Source: a virus
Reading direction: 5' to 3' (one strand)
DNA length: 47,647 bases
Virus record (IMG/VR): IMGVR_UViG_3300027730_000044
Span: 1-47,647 of that record
Position numbers and translations under genes: made by a program. This document shows positions 25,308-34,413 of this stretch, piece by piece. The stretch's first letter is position 1, and each line of letters begins with the position of its first letter. The notes below the pieces were generated by a model that was not told where the DNA came from, searched no databases, and saw only the letters and a list, made by a program, of their open reading frames with translations.

Positions 25308-26173
25308 TATAATGCATTTATTTGATAAAGTTGTACCGTAACGTCATTATAACCAGTATTGGTCGTATACGTCACGTTATTAGCGCTTAAAATAATACTG
25401 TTACCATGATAACCATCATCAATTTCATAATAATAACCATTAGCCTTACGTATAAGCTTATATCTGGTATATAATTCATGTACCAACTTATCAATTGGTA
25501 ATGGACTACGTTGAACCATAAGATTAGTACCAGTACCAGTCTTAGCATTTTTAAAGCTGGCTCTCATATATAAATACTTAAATTCACCAATTTTTAATTC
25601 ATCCTTATAGTCATACAAATGATAACCTTCAGCAAAGCCAAGCTTATTAATGCTGGGACTTTCAAGTATGAAGGTTAATGGTACTTCATTAGCTTTTTTT
25701 GCTTGCCCAACAATACCAACTGGACTACCAGATGGAATTAAGTCAGCACTAGTTAAACTAGCATATACTGTTACATTAAAGATTAAATTTTGTAAGAATG
25801 GATTTTCATTATCGTAAAAATTTAAGCTTAAGAATGTTTGTTTAAAGGCTTCGGTTTGAAACCTAATATCATCATCAGTAAAACCAATATTACCATACGT
25901 GGTACCACTAGCATTAAATGTTACCCCATAAATAACCCTATCTATTGGAATATCTGGGCCGCTTAGTTTTAAATCCAATGGTAAATATCTAACCCTCTCA
26001 TAATCAATGATTGGGTTAATAGCCTTTTCTGTTTCAACGTCAACAAATACACGTTCAACCAATTCAGATTGGTCTATCATTTGATATTCCATATTGATTG
26101 GAATATTAATCGTTGTAGCAGTTGTACCAGTACTAATTGTACTGATATTTATCTTATAATTATTAACAAACAT
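25307..26173 (-). CDS. Virion structural protein, unknown
   Basis: 288 residues beginning MFVNNYKINISTISTG. Predicted beta-rich with an Asp/Arg segment (DYERVRYLPLDLK) and a C-terminal region YELYTRY-like in which HELYTRYKLIRKANGYYYEI may be a helix-strand pair. It overlaps both neighbours (11 bases with the 599-residue gene and one base with the 265-residue gene), so these three genes are translated as a set. No family is recognised; baseplate or tail role from context. Confidence 0.65.
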   Translation of the reverse strand: MFVNNYKINISTISTGTTATTINIPINMEYQMIDQSELVERVFVDVETEKAINPIIDYERVRYLPLDLKLSGPDIPIDRVIYGVTFNASGTTYGNIGFTDDDIRFQTEAFKQTFLSLNFYDNENPFLQNLIFNVTVYASLTSADLIPSGSPVGIVGQAKKANEVPLTFILESPSINKLGFAEGYHLYDYKDELKIGEFKYLYMRASFKNAKTGTGTNLMVQRSPLPIDKLVHELYTRYKLIRKANGYYYEIDDGYHGNSIILSANNVTYTTNTGYNDVTVQLYQINAL

Positions 26174-27962
26174 CGTTGGCTGAGTTGGTTGTAAATCTAT
26201 CTGTTATTCTTTCACCGATTGGGTCTCTAGGGAATTTACCATAATATAAATCCCAATTATCAAATGGGTCCTGTCTTCTAACATAAAAACAATAATTATT
26301 ATACATGTAATGACAATTATTTGTAAATGGATAATCTAATGGAGTTGTATCAGCTTGGTTATAACCAATATCCAATAAATCTCTCCAAAAATAACGACCA
26401 TCACCCAAATCAACCGCATACTCTGGTATACCTACTGTATTCTGGTCACCTTGTTCAACATAGTTAGAGAATTGCCTTATAGTTATTTGATTATGAGGCT
26501 TATAAAAATAACCTTCTTGTCTTGGTCCTAATGAAATTGTTTCAGTGATTGCTGGTGTAATTGGTGACGTATTAGTATTCTCATTAGAAGTAATATATGT
26601 CATCGATGGTGATGTCTCTCGGTTTAACGTATTAAACCTATGTGAAACATCGGCTAGTTTAGTTTCTTTTACTTGAGCTATATTATACTCAACCAAATCA
26701 CCATAAAACTCATTATTTGGATTGTTTATTGATACGTTATTCTCTAATGGTATATGTGATGGCCATGGTAAGTTATTTAATCCGTTATGAATCTTATTAA
26801 TTACTGGTATATTAAGTAAAAATGTATCAGTTGGACTGGTATTTAATTTTGAATAGAATGGTGTTTCAATACCAGATGATACCCTAGAAAATAACCCATT
26901 GCTATTGGTTTTAATTACGGTTAAATATAACTCGCTTAGGGGTCTACCTAGATTATCCGTTAAATCCGTTACATCAATATCTTCATTAAATACAAATTGT
27001 GTTATTGTATCAGAATATATGTTCTGGCTAAATGCCGCACGATATATTTCATAATCATCAGTCTCAATAACTGGCGTATTTCTTGTTTTTATCTTTTTAA
27101 ATTTTCTAAAATAGTACTGTGATTTAAAACCGTTAACTATCTTATTCATTCTAGATAAGTTTGATATGGTACCAGTTGGTGGTAGGTCAACAACGAAGGT
27201 GTATTCCTTCAAATCACCATTATCTAACCCTGTTCTAACCACTAAATGGTCACCGTCATAACCTGTCGTACCTGTAATTCTAACTGAATCACCAGCAACT
27301 AAATTATGTTGACATGTCATTGAAAATACTGTCATAACCCTAGTTGATACTATGGCTGGATTGGCTTCTAAAATTATCAGGCCACTAAACTTATTTACTG
27401 AGTCATAAACCATTGTATGACCACTGTCAATAGCGTATGGATATGTAATAGTTAATTCCCAATTCTTAACAGGGACCGTTGTAGTTTTGTTATATGGGTT
27501 AACATCGATTAAGAATGATAATCTTTCCCTTTTTGGCTCCATATCAAAAAAGTTACAAAACCCACGTTTAGATATATCTGGGTTATAATAACCAAACCAA
27601 CCATCATTTTCCTTTAGGTTATCATTAACAACCGTAGGATAAATGGAGTCAGAAAATCTATATGTTCCGTTAGGGTTTTGATAGTTAAAACCCTTCCAAG
27701 TAAACTCATCAGCTTTAACTGTATCATCTAAATTAAACAACGCATTTGATATTGTTGAATTTATGGTGCCTAATATTCTATAGTATTTACTTCGTTGTCT
27801 TTCAACATCAAAACGTTCACTAACATCAACTACCTTATTGATAACGTCAGGCGGTAATAACCTTTGGCTATCATCTAAAGATACCTTTAGGTAAGTATCT
27901 CTATTGGTTGATTCCTTTGAAGTCTCAACACCCAATATTTGCTGTATCCTGTTAGTGCTCAT
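26163..27962 (-). CDS. Virion structural protein, unknown
   Basis: 599 residues beginning MSTNRIQQILGVETSKESTN. The N-terminal region contains LKVSLDDSQRLLPPDVINKV, which recalls the start of the 1231-residue neighbour (YLKVKLDQDFDFIEIL), perhaps a shared docking motif. The rest is beta-rich with many Tyr, Phe and Asn residues. No catalytic motif or membrane helix. The start codon shares one base with the stop of the 1231-residue gene, so the two are translationally coupled. A baseplate or tail-fibre attachment protein is likely from context only. Confidence 0.65.
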   Translation of the reverse strand: MSTNRIQQILGVETSKESTNRDTYLKVSLDDSQRLLPPDVINKVVDVSERFDVERQRSKYYRILGTINSTISNALFNLDDTVKADEFTWKGFNYQNPNGTYRFSDSIYPTVVNDNLKENDGWFGYYNPDISKRGFCNFFDMEPKRERLSFLIDVNPYNKTTTVPVKNWELTITYPYAIDSGHTMVYDSVNKFSGLIILEANPAIVSTRVMTVFSMTCQHNLVAGDSVRITGTTGYDGDHLVVRTGLDNGDLKEYTFVVDLPPTGTISNLSRMNKIVNGFKSQYYFRKFKKIKTRNTPVIETDDYEIYRAAFSQNIYSDTITQFVFNEDIDVTDLTDNLGRPLSELYLTVIKTNSNGLFSRVSSGIETPFYSKLNTSPTDTFLLNIPVINKIHNGLNNLPWPSHIPLENNVSINNPNNEFYGDLVEYNIAQVKETKLADVSHRFNTLNRETSPSMTYITSNENTNTSPITPAITETISLGPRQEGYFYKPHNQITIRQFSNYVEQGDQNTVGIPEYAVDLGDGRYFWRDLLDIGYNQADTTPLDYPFTNNCHYMYNNYCFYVRRQDPFDNWDLYYGKFPRDPIGERITDRFTTNSANDVC

Positions 27963-30900
27963 TAGAAGATTATTATTGTATTACAACCCACGCTATCAAA
28001 TAATGTTACTTGGTATTGTGTTTGTGATGAGAATGTTATTGGTGAAGTAAATGATGGTGGTGTGGTTGTAGGACCATATGTTACAGAATATGGTGGTGTT
28101 CCACCATTAGCCGAAATTCTATAGGCATTTCCAATAATAACCCCAGAACCCACTAACGGTGGCGTTGTTGGACCAACAATTGATGTTGATGTCTTAATAT
28201 TACCCATTGAATCAGTTAATGTGCTTATATATGTGTCTGGTAAAAGACCAGTAAGATTAGCCGAAGTACTTATAAAACTTGTATAAGTTGTACCTGTTGT
28301 TTCTAGGTTATATGGTGGTTGTCCACCAGCATAAGTTAATAAAATTTTACCATCGGCAACATTTGAGCATGTAGCATCTGTAACCGCTGGTGTTAATATT
28401 AATGGAGATGGCCCAGTAATCGTTAATCCAGTAGTAACACAAGCTGGACTACTTGCTGAATCTTCTACGGTTACGGTATAACCCAATACATCAGCATCTA
28501 ACCCAGTAAAGGTGTATGGTATTGATGGGCTAGCTATAGAATTTATTATAACACCTAAGCTATTTTGTAATTTAAATGTATATGGTGGAACACCACCATA
28601 TACTGAAAATACTGTAATTTCACCATCATTTGAGGTATCAGTTGTTGCATTTTTACTAACACCAACGAAACAAGTTAATGGTAATACACCACCAACCGAT
28701 ACGATTTGTGTTGCTGGATAACCAAGTGAATCAATAACATTAATAGTATATACACCCTCACACAATCCACTTAATTCATAACCTAATGACGTATTACCAC
28801 TAAAATTATAACCATTACTACTAGATACGGTATATGTATATGGTTCAATTCCACCAATTGGGGTAAAGCTAATTTTACCATCACATGGTAAAGTACCAAT
28901 AGGCTGCGTTGATGCTGATGACGTTGCATCTATAACTATACCTACCTTTTGAATAGGAACACAAGTATTAAAAAACTTATCATTCATTTTATCTAATGCT
29001 GTCTTACCTGGAAATAATCCAAAATACATATAAAATGAATGCTTAGGTTGTGAATATTTATTATCGTTAGATGGGTTAAATCCCCTAAAGCTAGCATAAG
29101 CTTCGCCATTATCGATATTATTTACATTACTATAGGGTTGATTAATATTATTATTGTTATTAATATTAAAACTACTATTTATATTACTATTAATTGAATA
29201 CGAATTTAACGATGTTGTACCACTATTTAAGATAATGTAACTATCCCTAAACTCCTTTCCAAAAGTATCATCAATATCTTTACTACCGAACACACCATCA
29301 GCAGCATCTGTTACATTATTTGTTATTGGGTCTAAGGTTGATTCATCGCCATCAACAAATACTTCACAGGCATGTCTAATATTTAAGCATTGTATTGAAT
29401 TAACGTGTAGCCCAATACAGTCTATTTCAAAGAATAAACCTTTGTAGCCTGTACCAACCATGCCAGATTCTATTAATACTTCAGTGTTATTTGAGCGTGA
29501 TTCAGTGTCAGCCGTTTCTGGTGGTAATTTATATGATGTCTCAACCAATAATGGTTGTAGCTTAGGGAAACCCTGCCAATCACAGTCAAAGACAGAACCC
29601 AAGCAAGTAATGTCAGTGGCGAATAGTTTTAAACTAGCATTATGATTTGTTGATGCGTAATATAATTCATCTTTATATTTTTTAACCAACCCCTCAGGAA
29701 CCGTATTTGTTGGTCTAGCTTCATTTTGGCAGTTTGGTGAATTACAACTAAAACAAGTATCTAATAACATTTGGTTATGGCACGTGTTATCTGGTATACC
29801 ATTATTATTACCATCTACACCACTATAATTAGGGTCATTTCTAAACTCACTACAATCATATTCGCAAAACTTTTCACTAGCTCTAAGTCTTTTTTTATAC
29901 TTTAATAAAAATGTATATAATGAACCAGTTGTCCAGTCATTGTAGAAATCAAACTGATAAATATTTAACGCTTGGGCCATTTGAAAGGCTAAACAATCGG
30001 CTAATTTACCTTCAGTAGGTGGGTCTAGCAACTCGTTATAACCTAAAGAATTTTTCCTACAACCAGGTGCATAAGTTTGAGCGTCATCTGTCGGACATTG
30101 AACCGATATACATGCAATATAGTTTGGTTCATTAATACTAAAACCAAGCTTATTTAAAAATTTAATAATTCCTTTAAGTGCTCCTATTATAATATTTATT
30201 ATTGGTATAACAACAATGTTAATAATACTTATTATTAAAGTTACTATTGTTATAATTAAACATATTATAAAAAATATTGGATTAGTTTGTGTGTTAATTC
30301 TATTAAATGGAAATGGGTTCTTATCACCGACACACGCATCAACATCTTTCATTCCAGCAAAGTTTCTAGTATTTTCATCACTACCAATTGCTTTTTGAAG
30401 CTGGTACCTTGGTATAAAGTTAGATACCGTATATATCTTATTCCAATAAAAATCCTTAAAGCTAGTTGATTTGGTTAATTCACTGAACTCGTAATCTATG
30501 TCATTTTTAGTTGGTGGATTATTTGGTACTAAATACTTAGCTCTAGTTCTAAGTCTTCCTTCACCACCATTCTCATCCATACCTATTCTAAATCTTACAC
30601 TAGACCTAGTTGGTATACCAATATTAGGGTCATTAGACGGTATCAAATCACCAGCCTCATTCGTAACTACATAGTCAAGATTCATAGGCAATTGAAAGGC
30701 CCATGTACCATCATCGTCTATAACCCTACCACCATCTACTGAAAATTCCTCAACCTCACCATCTATCGTTTTACGAAGAATTTCTATTGTGCCTTGCCCT
30801 GCTACTTGTTCGCATAATTGCCCGAATTGCTTTCTTGGACGACAACGCTTATTAACACTATTTTTGCTCTGGTCACCATAAATACTACCCATAAAGATAG

Positions 30901-31657
30901 CTGCTGGTGCGATTGTATAATTCAAATCAATATCAATACGTGTGATACCAATTTCACAATTATCTACATCACCCCAAAACGGTTGTACGTTAACACCAAC
31001 ATTTGTTGATTTTATTTGAGTTAATTTATCTAAATTAGTATCGGCCTTGAATTTGGTTGAAGAATCAAACAAATTAGCTGGTGAGCCTTGGCGAATTAAA
31101 TCATACGGTCTTTGTGATAATGGACCAATATCGGATAAATCCGCATCAACATGCAAGGTATAGGTACCTAGTGGTACACCAAATATCATAAAGTCACCAG
31201 CATAGTTAGTTGTAGTAGTGTACTTATAATATTTACAATAGATATCTAATACCGTAGCGTCATCTAAGACTTCACGCTTAGATGGAAGAGTGCCAACTGG
31301 TGTAAAGCATTCATTATCAGACTCAGCAACTTTTGGTAATAGGTTATACCTAACGCCATCACTATTTTTATCGGTAATTGTCTCATATGGATATAAGCCT
31401 CTAATTACCGAATTATTCTTATCATCATCATCTATCGGTATAAAAACACTAACCTTAGCGTTTGGTACACCAAAGCCGCTATTTACGATTACCCTACCAA
31501 CAATAACTCCATAATCAGAACAAAATTTCCGATATGTTTCTTCTTGGGTCAGCTGTAAGGATAATATTTCAATGAAATCAAAGTCTTGGTCTAATTTTAC
31601 TTTTAAATATTTATCCCCACCATTTGGTGTTGTTTTTATTCTTACTGAGTTTGACAT
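27962..31657 (-). CDS. Large baseplate/fibre protein with SprB-like repeats
   Basis: 1231 residues. The N-terminal region contains a carboxypeptidase-regulatory-like beta fold (about 50-190: GVPNAKVSVFIPID and later GDFMIFGVPLGTYTLHVD). A very hydrophobic stretch at about 459-500 (FFIICLIITIVTLIISI onward) could span a membrane twice. A Cys-rich middle includes a calcium-loop-like DGNNNGIPDN. After an Asn/Ser-rich linker come four SprB-like/Ig-like repeats (about 905-1231), each with G-G-x-x-P-Y and several ending in a Y-x-V/I-x-V/T-x-D-S element. SprB repeats are known from gliding adhesins of Flavobacteriia. It overlaps both neighbours by one base. A host-binding tail component is inferred. 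Confidence 0.75.
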   Translation of the reverse strand: MSNSVRIKTTPNGGDKYLKVKLDQDFDFIEILSLQLTQEETYRKFCSDYGVIVGRVIVNSGFGVPNAKVSVFIPIDDDDKNNSVIRGLYPYETITDKNSDGVRYNLLPKVAESDNECFTPVGTLPSKREVLDDATVLDIYCKYYKYTTTTNYAGDFMIFGVPLGTYTLHVDADLSDIGPLSQRPYDLIRQGSPANLFDSSTKFKADTNLDKLTQIKSTNVGVNVQPFWGDVDNCEIGITRIDIDLNYTIAPAAIFMGSIYGDQSKNSVNKRCRPRKQFGQLCEQVAGQGTIEILRKTIDGEVEEFSVDGGRVIDDDGTWAFQLPMNLDYVVTNEAGDLIPSNDPNIGIPTRSSVRFRIGMDENGGEGRLRTRAKYLVPNNPPTKNDIDYEFSELTKSTSFKDFYWNKIYTVSNFIPRYQLQKAIGSDENTRNFAGMKDVDACVGDKNPFPFNRINTQTNPIFFIICLIITIVTLIISIINIVVIPIINIIIGALKGIIKFLNKLGFSINEPNYIACISVQCPTDDAQTYAPGCRKNSLGYNELLDPPTEGKLADCLAFQMAQALNIYQFDFYNDWTTGSLYTFLLKYKKRLRASEKFCEYDCSEFRNDPNYSGVDGNNNGIPDNTCHNQMLLDTCFSCNSPNCQNEARPTNTVPEGLVKKYKDELYYASTNHNASLKLFATDITCLGSVFDCDWQGFPKLQPLLVETSYKLPPETADTESRSNNTEVLIESGMVGTGYKGLFFEIDCIGLHVNSIQCLNIRHACEVFVDGDESTLDPITNNVTDAADGVFGSKDIDDTFGKEFRDSYIILNSGTTSLNSYSINSNINSSFNINNNNNINQPYSNVNNIDNGEAYASFRGFNPSNDNKYSQPKHSFYMYFGLFPGKTALDKMNDKFFNTCVPIQKVGIVIDATSSASTQPIGTLPCDGKISFTPIGGIEPYTYTVSSSNGYNFSGNTSLGYELSGLCEGVYTINVIDSLGYPATQIVSVGGVLPLTCFVGVSKNATTDTSNDGEITVFSVYGGVPPYTFKLQNSLGVIINSIASPSIPYTFTGLDADVLGYTVTVEDSASSPACVTTGLTITGPSPLILTPAVTDATCSNVADGKILLTYAGGQPPYNLETTGTTYTSFISTSANLTGLLPDTYISTLTDSMGNIKTSTSIVGPTTPPLVGSGVIIGNAYRISANGGTPPYSVTYGPTTTPPSFTSPITFSSQTQYQVTLFDSVGCNTIIIF

Positions 31658-32022
31658 TAATTATCTTTTTCTTCATCTGTTATATCTACCGCATCTAACA
31701 TTACCACATCATCTTCAGTATATGAATTATATTCATCACCGACAAATATTTCATCATCATCATCGTCATTTTCTATATCTTTAAATTTTTTACCTATCTT
31801 AATAAGCAAGGGCATTATATCTACCGATTCATTTAATACTAGAGTCTTAAATATTAACCAAATTATATATACATTTAATATTGGTAACATTAATACAAAC
31901 AATATAAAAGCTAACACCTTTAACGTATATTTGATTATCGTTTCACCTGTTGGTAACGAAGGGCCTTTATTGCCTTCAAGTACTTGGTCTATATTAACAT
32001 TATTTTTACAATTACAACTCAT
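31657..32022 (-). CDS. Small membrane protein inside the baseplate cluster
   Basis: 121 residues. A short Cys-containing N-terminus (MSCNCKNN), a long hydrophobic region at about residues 30-66 (LKVLAFILFVLMLPILNVYI, then IWLIFKTLVL) that is long enough for one or two membrane helices, and a very acidic C-terminus (a run of Asp around 84-89). It lies between the gp6-like gene and the 1231-residue gene and shares one base with the latter's start. A membrane protein at this point in a baseplate operon is unusual. It might be a virion component that inserts in the host membrane or an assembly factor; neither is shown. Confidence 0.7.
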   Translation of the reverse strand: MSCNCKNNVNIDQVLEGNKGPSLPTGETIIKYTLKVLAFILFVLMLPILNVYIIWLIFKTLVLNESVDIMPLLIKIGKKFKDIENDDDDDEIFVGDEYNSYTEDDVVMLDAVDITDEEKDN

Positions 32023-32043
32023 ATTATATTATATTTATTTTAT

Positions 32044-33864
32044 TTATTTTACACGAACACGAATGTCAAGTGTCGGATATTTAATTTCAAACATACTTAT
32101 AGGGTCACCAAACAGGGTATATTCCAGAGATGTGTCTATTTGCCTTGTTGTTGGGTCAATAAATGGTTGTGATATTTCATTTAAGCTATACAAACCAGCA
32201 CCAACTTTATTATAAACCCTTAAGTCAATAACGTTTAATACACCACCAACATTATTAATGTTTTCTATTAATTGAGACAAGTAGATATTCTCACCCATTT
32301 GGAATTTATTAATATCCATGAATGATTGCACGTTGGTTATTATTTGTGTTGCTATTTGTGATTGTGGTGCTACCTTATCAATATACACATCAATATCAAA
32401 CGCTAAGTTAATTATCTTGCCATTAGATACGCTAACGTAATCATTTAACATACGATAATCGGATAGGTATGTTGCTATATTACTTCTAAGTGTACTAGTA
32501 GATGTATTTGTTAATTTAGAGTTTGAATCTAGTCCTAGAATATAAATCTTAATCTTATTTTGTTCTTCAAATACGCCACAACGAAATGGTACACCAAATT
32601 GACCTGGCATGAGACCAATTCTAGTTTGATAATCCTTGATGGTAACTGCTCTATTTTGTGAAGAAAAATTATACCTAACAAAGTTACGTATTTCCTCAAC
32701 GCTAGGTGCGTCTTTACCACCTAGTGCTGGAAATGCATTGTTAACAGTTAAAGATGCCTTAACAGCATTGTTTATTGTTTGATTTGGGCCAAATATATCC
32801 ATCGAAACTAAACCAATTGAGGTTAAGACATTTGTACCTAAATTTGTATCGGCACCGCCACCCACTCTATACTTAACAAACATAGTCTCATTAGCGGTTA
32901 GTGTTTCACCTAACGATGTATTATTAATGAAGTCACCTATTTGATTAACCAATGCCTTGTCAGCACCAAAATCACATAGGCTACTGGTATCAACGCTACC
33001 ACCACCAAATATTATCTTACAGAAACCTAAATCAGTGTATTCACGGATAAAGCGTTTGGTTGTTGTTATCCACTTACCTGACCTTATACCAGCATTATCT
33101 GATATTGTGTTATTATCCTCAATGAATACATCACTCTCAGCTAAAGCATCAACTTCAAACCATCTATTTTCTATGTTTGAGAATTGGTCTGGGGATGGGT
33201 CCTTGGTGTATGATGTGCCTTGTAATGTAATAATTGAATCAATTGATAATACGTTATCATCTGGTAATATTACTTCTAAAAATGGTCTAACATCTGTTGC
33301 TGTAATTATTCTCTTGAAGATTTTAGTAAATCCATTTAATACAACTTCTCGTTTAGTTAATGTATAGTTTACTATAACATTATTCGAATTAAAGTTTGGT
33401 ATGATTAGTCTGTTAGGTATTCCACCAATAGTAAATGGACTTGAGAAGTCAATATCATATGTTGTTTCAAATACCTTTCCACCACCAGTTGCCTGTGCAC
33501 CAGCTTTAATTATTGGGGCATATGAAATATCAAATGTACCTCCATTTGGTGGTACTGTCACCGAAAAATCAACTAGCGTGATGCTTGGTCTTTTAGCTGG
33601 AATCTTTAATCCAAAAGTCCTTGCCATAGATAACACAGACTTACGTTCTTGAGCATAATCAATTTGCGTTTCTTGGAACATCCTATCGGTATTAAACGAT
33701 AACATATCACCAACAGCAGCATTTAATTCAAGTAGCATCATACCAACAGATGCATCGTTATAATCATTAAATATTGATGGGTAATATTGTCTTACCAGCT
33801 CAATTAAATCACTTCTAATTTCTGCGAAGTTACGTGAAGAATAATTAATACCTTGATTTGCCAT
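32044..33864 (-). CDS. Baseplate wedge protein, T4 gp6-like (baseplate J family)
   Basis: 606 residues. The N-terminus matches the gp6 signature: NYSSRNFAEIRSDLIELVRQYYP, written here as two parts NYSSRNFAEIRSDL and IELVRQYYP, then FNDYNDASVGMMLLELNAAV and GDMLSFNTDRMFQE. A conserved GLMPGQFGVP region lies near residue 410, and the C-terminal domain resembles baseplate J proteins. gp6 forms the ring-like dimers that hold the wedges of a contractile baseplate together. It follows the gp25-like gene by about 60 bases and has a late-type motif seven bases before the start codon. Assignment is strong, supported by the gp25-gp6 neighbourhood typical of contractile tails. Confidence 0.92.
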   Translation of the reverse strand: MANQGINYSSRNFAEIRSDLIELVRQYYPSIFNDYNDASVGMMLLELNAAVGDMLSFNTDRMFQETQIDYAQERKSVLSMARTFGLKIPAKRPSITLVDFSVTVPPNGGTFDISYAPIIKAGAQATGGGKVFETTYDIDFSSPFTIGGIPNRLIIPNFNSNNVIVNYTLTKREVVLNGFTKIFKRIITATDVRPFLEVILPDDNVLSIDSIITLQGTSYTKDPSPDQFSNIENRWFEVDALAESDVFIEDNNTISDNAGIRSGKWITTTKRFIREYTDLGFCKIIFGGGSVDTSSLCDFGADKALVNQIGDFINNTSLGETLTANETMFVKYRVGGGADTNLGTNVLTSIGLVSMDIFGPNQTINNAVKASLTVNNAFPALGGKDAPSVEEIRNFVRYNFSSQNRAVTIKDYQTRIGLMPGQFGVPFRCGVFEEQNKIKIYILGLDSNSKLTNTSTSTLRSNIATYLSDYRMLNDYVSVSNGKIINLAFDIDVYIDKVAPQSQIATQIITNVQSFMDINKFQMGENIYLSQLIENINNVGGVLNVIDLRVYNKVGAGLYSLNEISQPFIDPTTRQIDTSLEYTLFGDPISMFEIKYPTLDIRVRVK

Positions 33865-33871
33865 TGTTTTT

Positions 33872-33882
33872 ACTATAAATAT
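33872..33882 (-). promoter_or_regulatory. Late-promoter-like motif ATATTTATAGT
   Basis: Coding strand ATATTTATAGT seven bases before the ATG of the gp6-like gene. The close spacing implies a very short leader if it is a -10 element. Confidence 0.45.
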
Positions 33883-33923
33883 AGAGTTTAATAAAAATTA
33901 CTAAATAGTTTATTTTTATTAAC

Positions 33924-34307
33924 TTAGATGTTTATTATAACGAAGTCCGTTGTTTCAAAAACATCATCCGTTATTGTGTAATCCAAACGAACTACAGCAG
34001 CATATTCACTCTCATCTGTACCATCAACGGTTATTTCGTTTATTTGTAAATTTGGTAGGTATTTTTTAACCACTGTAGTTATTTCTTCTGATATCTTGGA
34101 AAGAGTTAACGAATCATTTGGTTCGAAGATGTAACGTAATAAATCGGTACCAAAATCTGGGTTATAAAGCCTCTGCCCTTTTCTAGTTAAAATCAAATGA
34201 AGCAAATCTGCCTTTATAGCATTTTGGTCATCAGAATTCAAATCCAAGAAAAAACCCTTATTGCTATCCTTAAAGGGGTAATTTATATTTATATATCTAC
34301 TTGCCAT
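33924..34307 (-). CDS. Baseplate wedge protein, T4 gp25-like (GPW/gp25 family)
   Basis: 127 residues, the usual size for the family. Diagnostic segments are YPFKDSNKGFFLDLN at the N-terminus, the middle ADLLHLILTRKGQRLYNPDFGTDL (two parts: ADLLHLILTRKGQR and LYNPDFGTDL) and FEPNDSLTLSKI. gp25 is a wedge component that initiates sheath attachment in contractile injection systems. It precedes gp6 in transcription order, a conserved arrangement. A variant of the late-type motif lies 10-20 bases upstream and a terminator separates it from the ribonucleotide reductase gene. Confidence 0.95.
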   Translation of the reverse strand: MASRYININYPFKDSNKGFFLDLNSDDQNAIKADLLHLILTRKGQRLYNPDFGTDLLRYIFEPNDSLTLSKISEEITTVVKKYLPNLQINEITVDGTDESEYAAVVRLDYTITDDVFETTDFVIINI

Positions 34308-34316
34308 CTTCTTTTA

Positions 34317-34327
34317 TTGATAAATAT
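34317..34327 (-). promoter_or_regulatory. Late-promoter-like motif ATATTTATCAA
   Basis: Variant of the ATATTTATAAT motif on the coding strand, 10 bases before the ATG of the gp25-like gene and after a terminator, so it probably starts the baseplate operon. Confidence 0.45.
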
Positions 34328-34361
34328 AATAAGTTAAGATTTTAATAAGTAAATCACAAAA

Positions 34362-34385
34362 TAAAAAAGGCCCTAGTTAGGGCCT
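34362..34385 (-). terminator. Rho-independent terminator after nrdA C-terminal part
   Basis: Inverted repeat AGGCCCT / AGGGCCT (34368-34374 and 34379-34385) with a four-base loop and a T-tract on the minus strand (A-run at 34363-34368). It lies 29 bases after the nrdA-C stop codon. Confidence 0.88.
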
Positions 34386-34413
34386 CTTATATTTAATGTT
34401 AAAATTAATCTTC

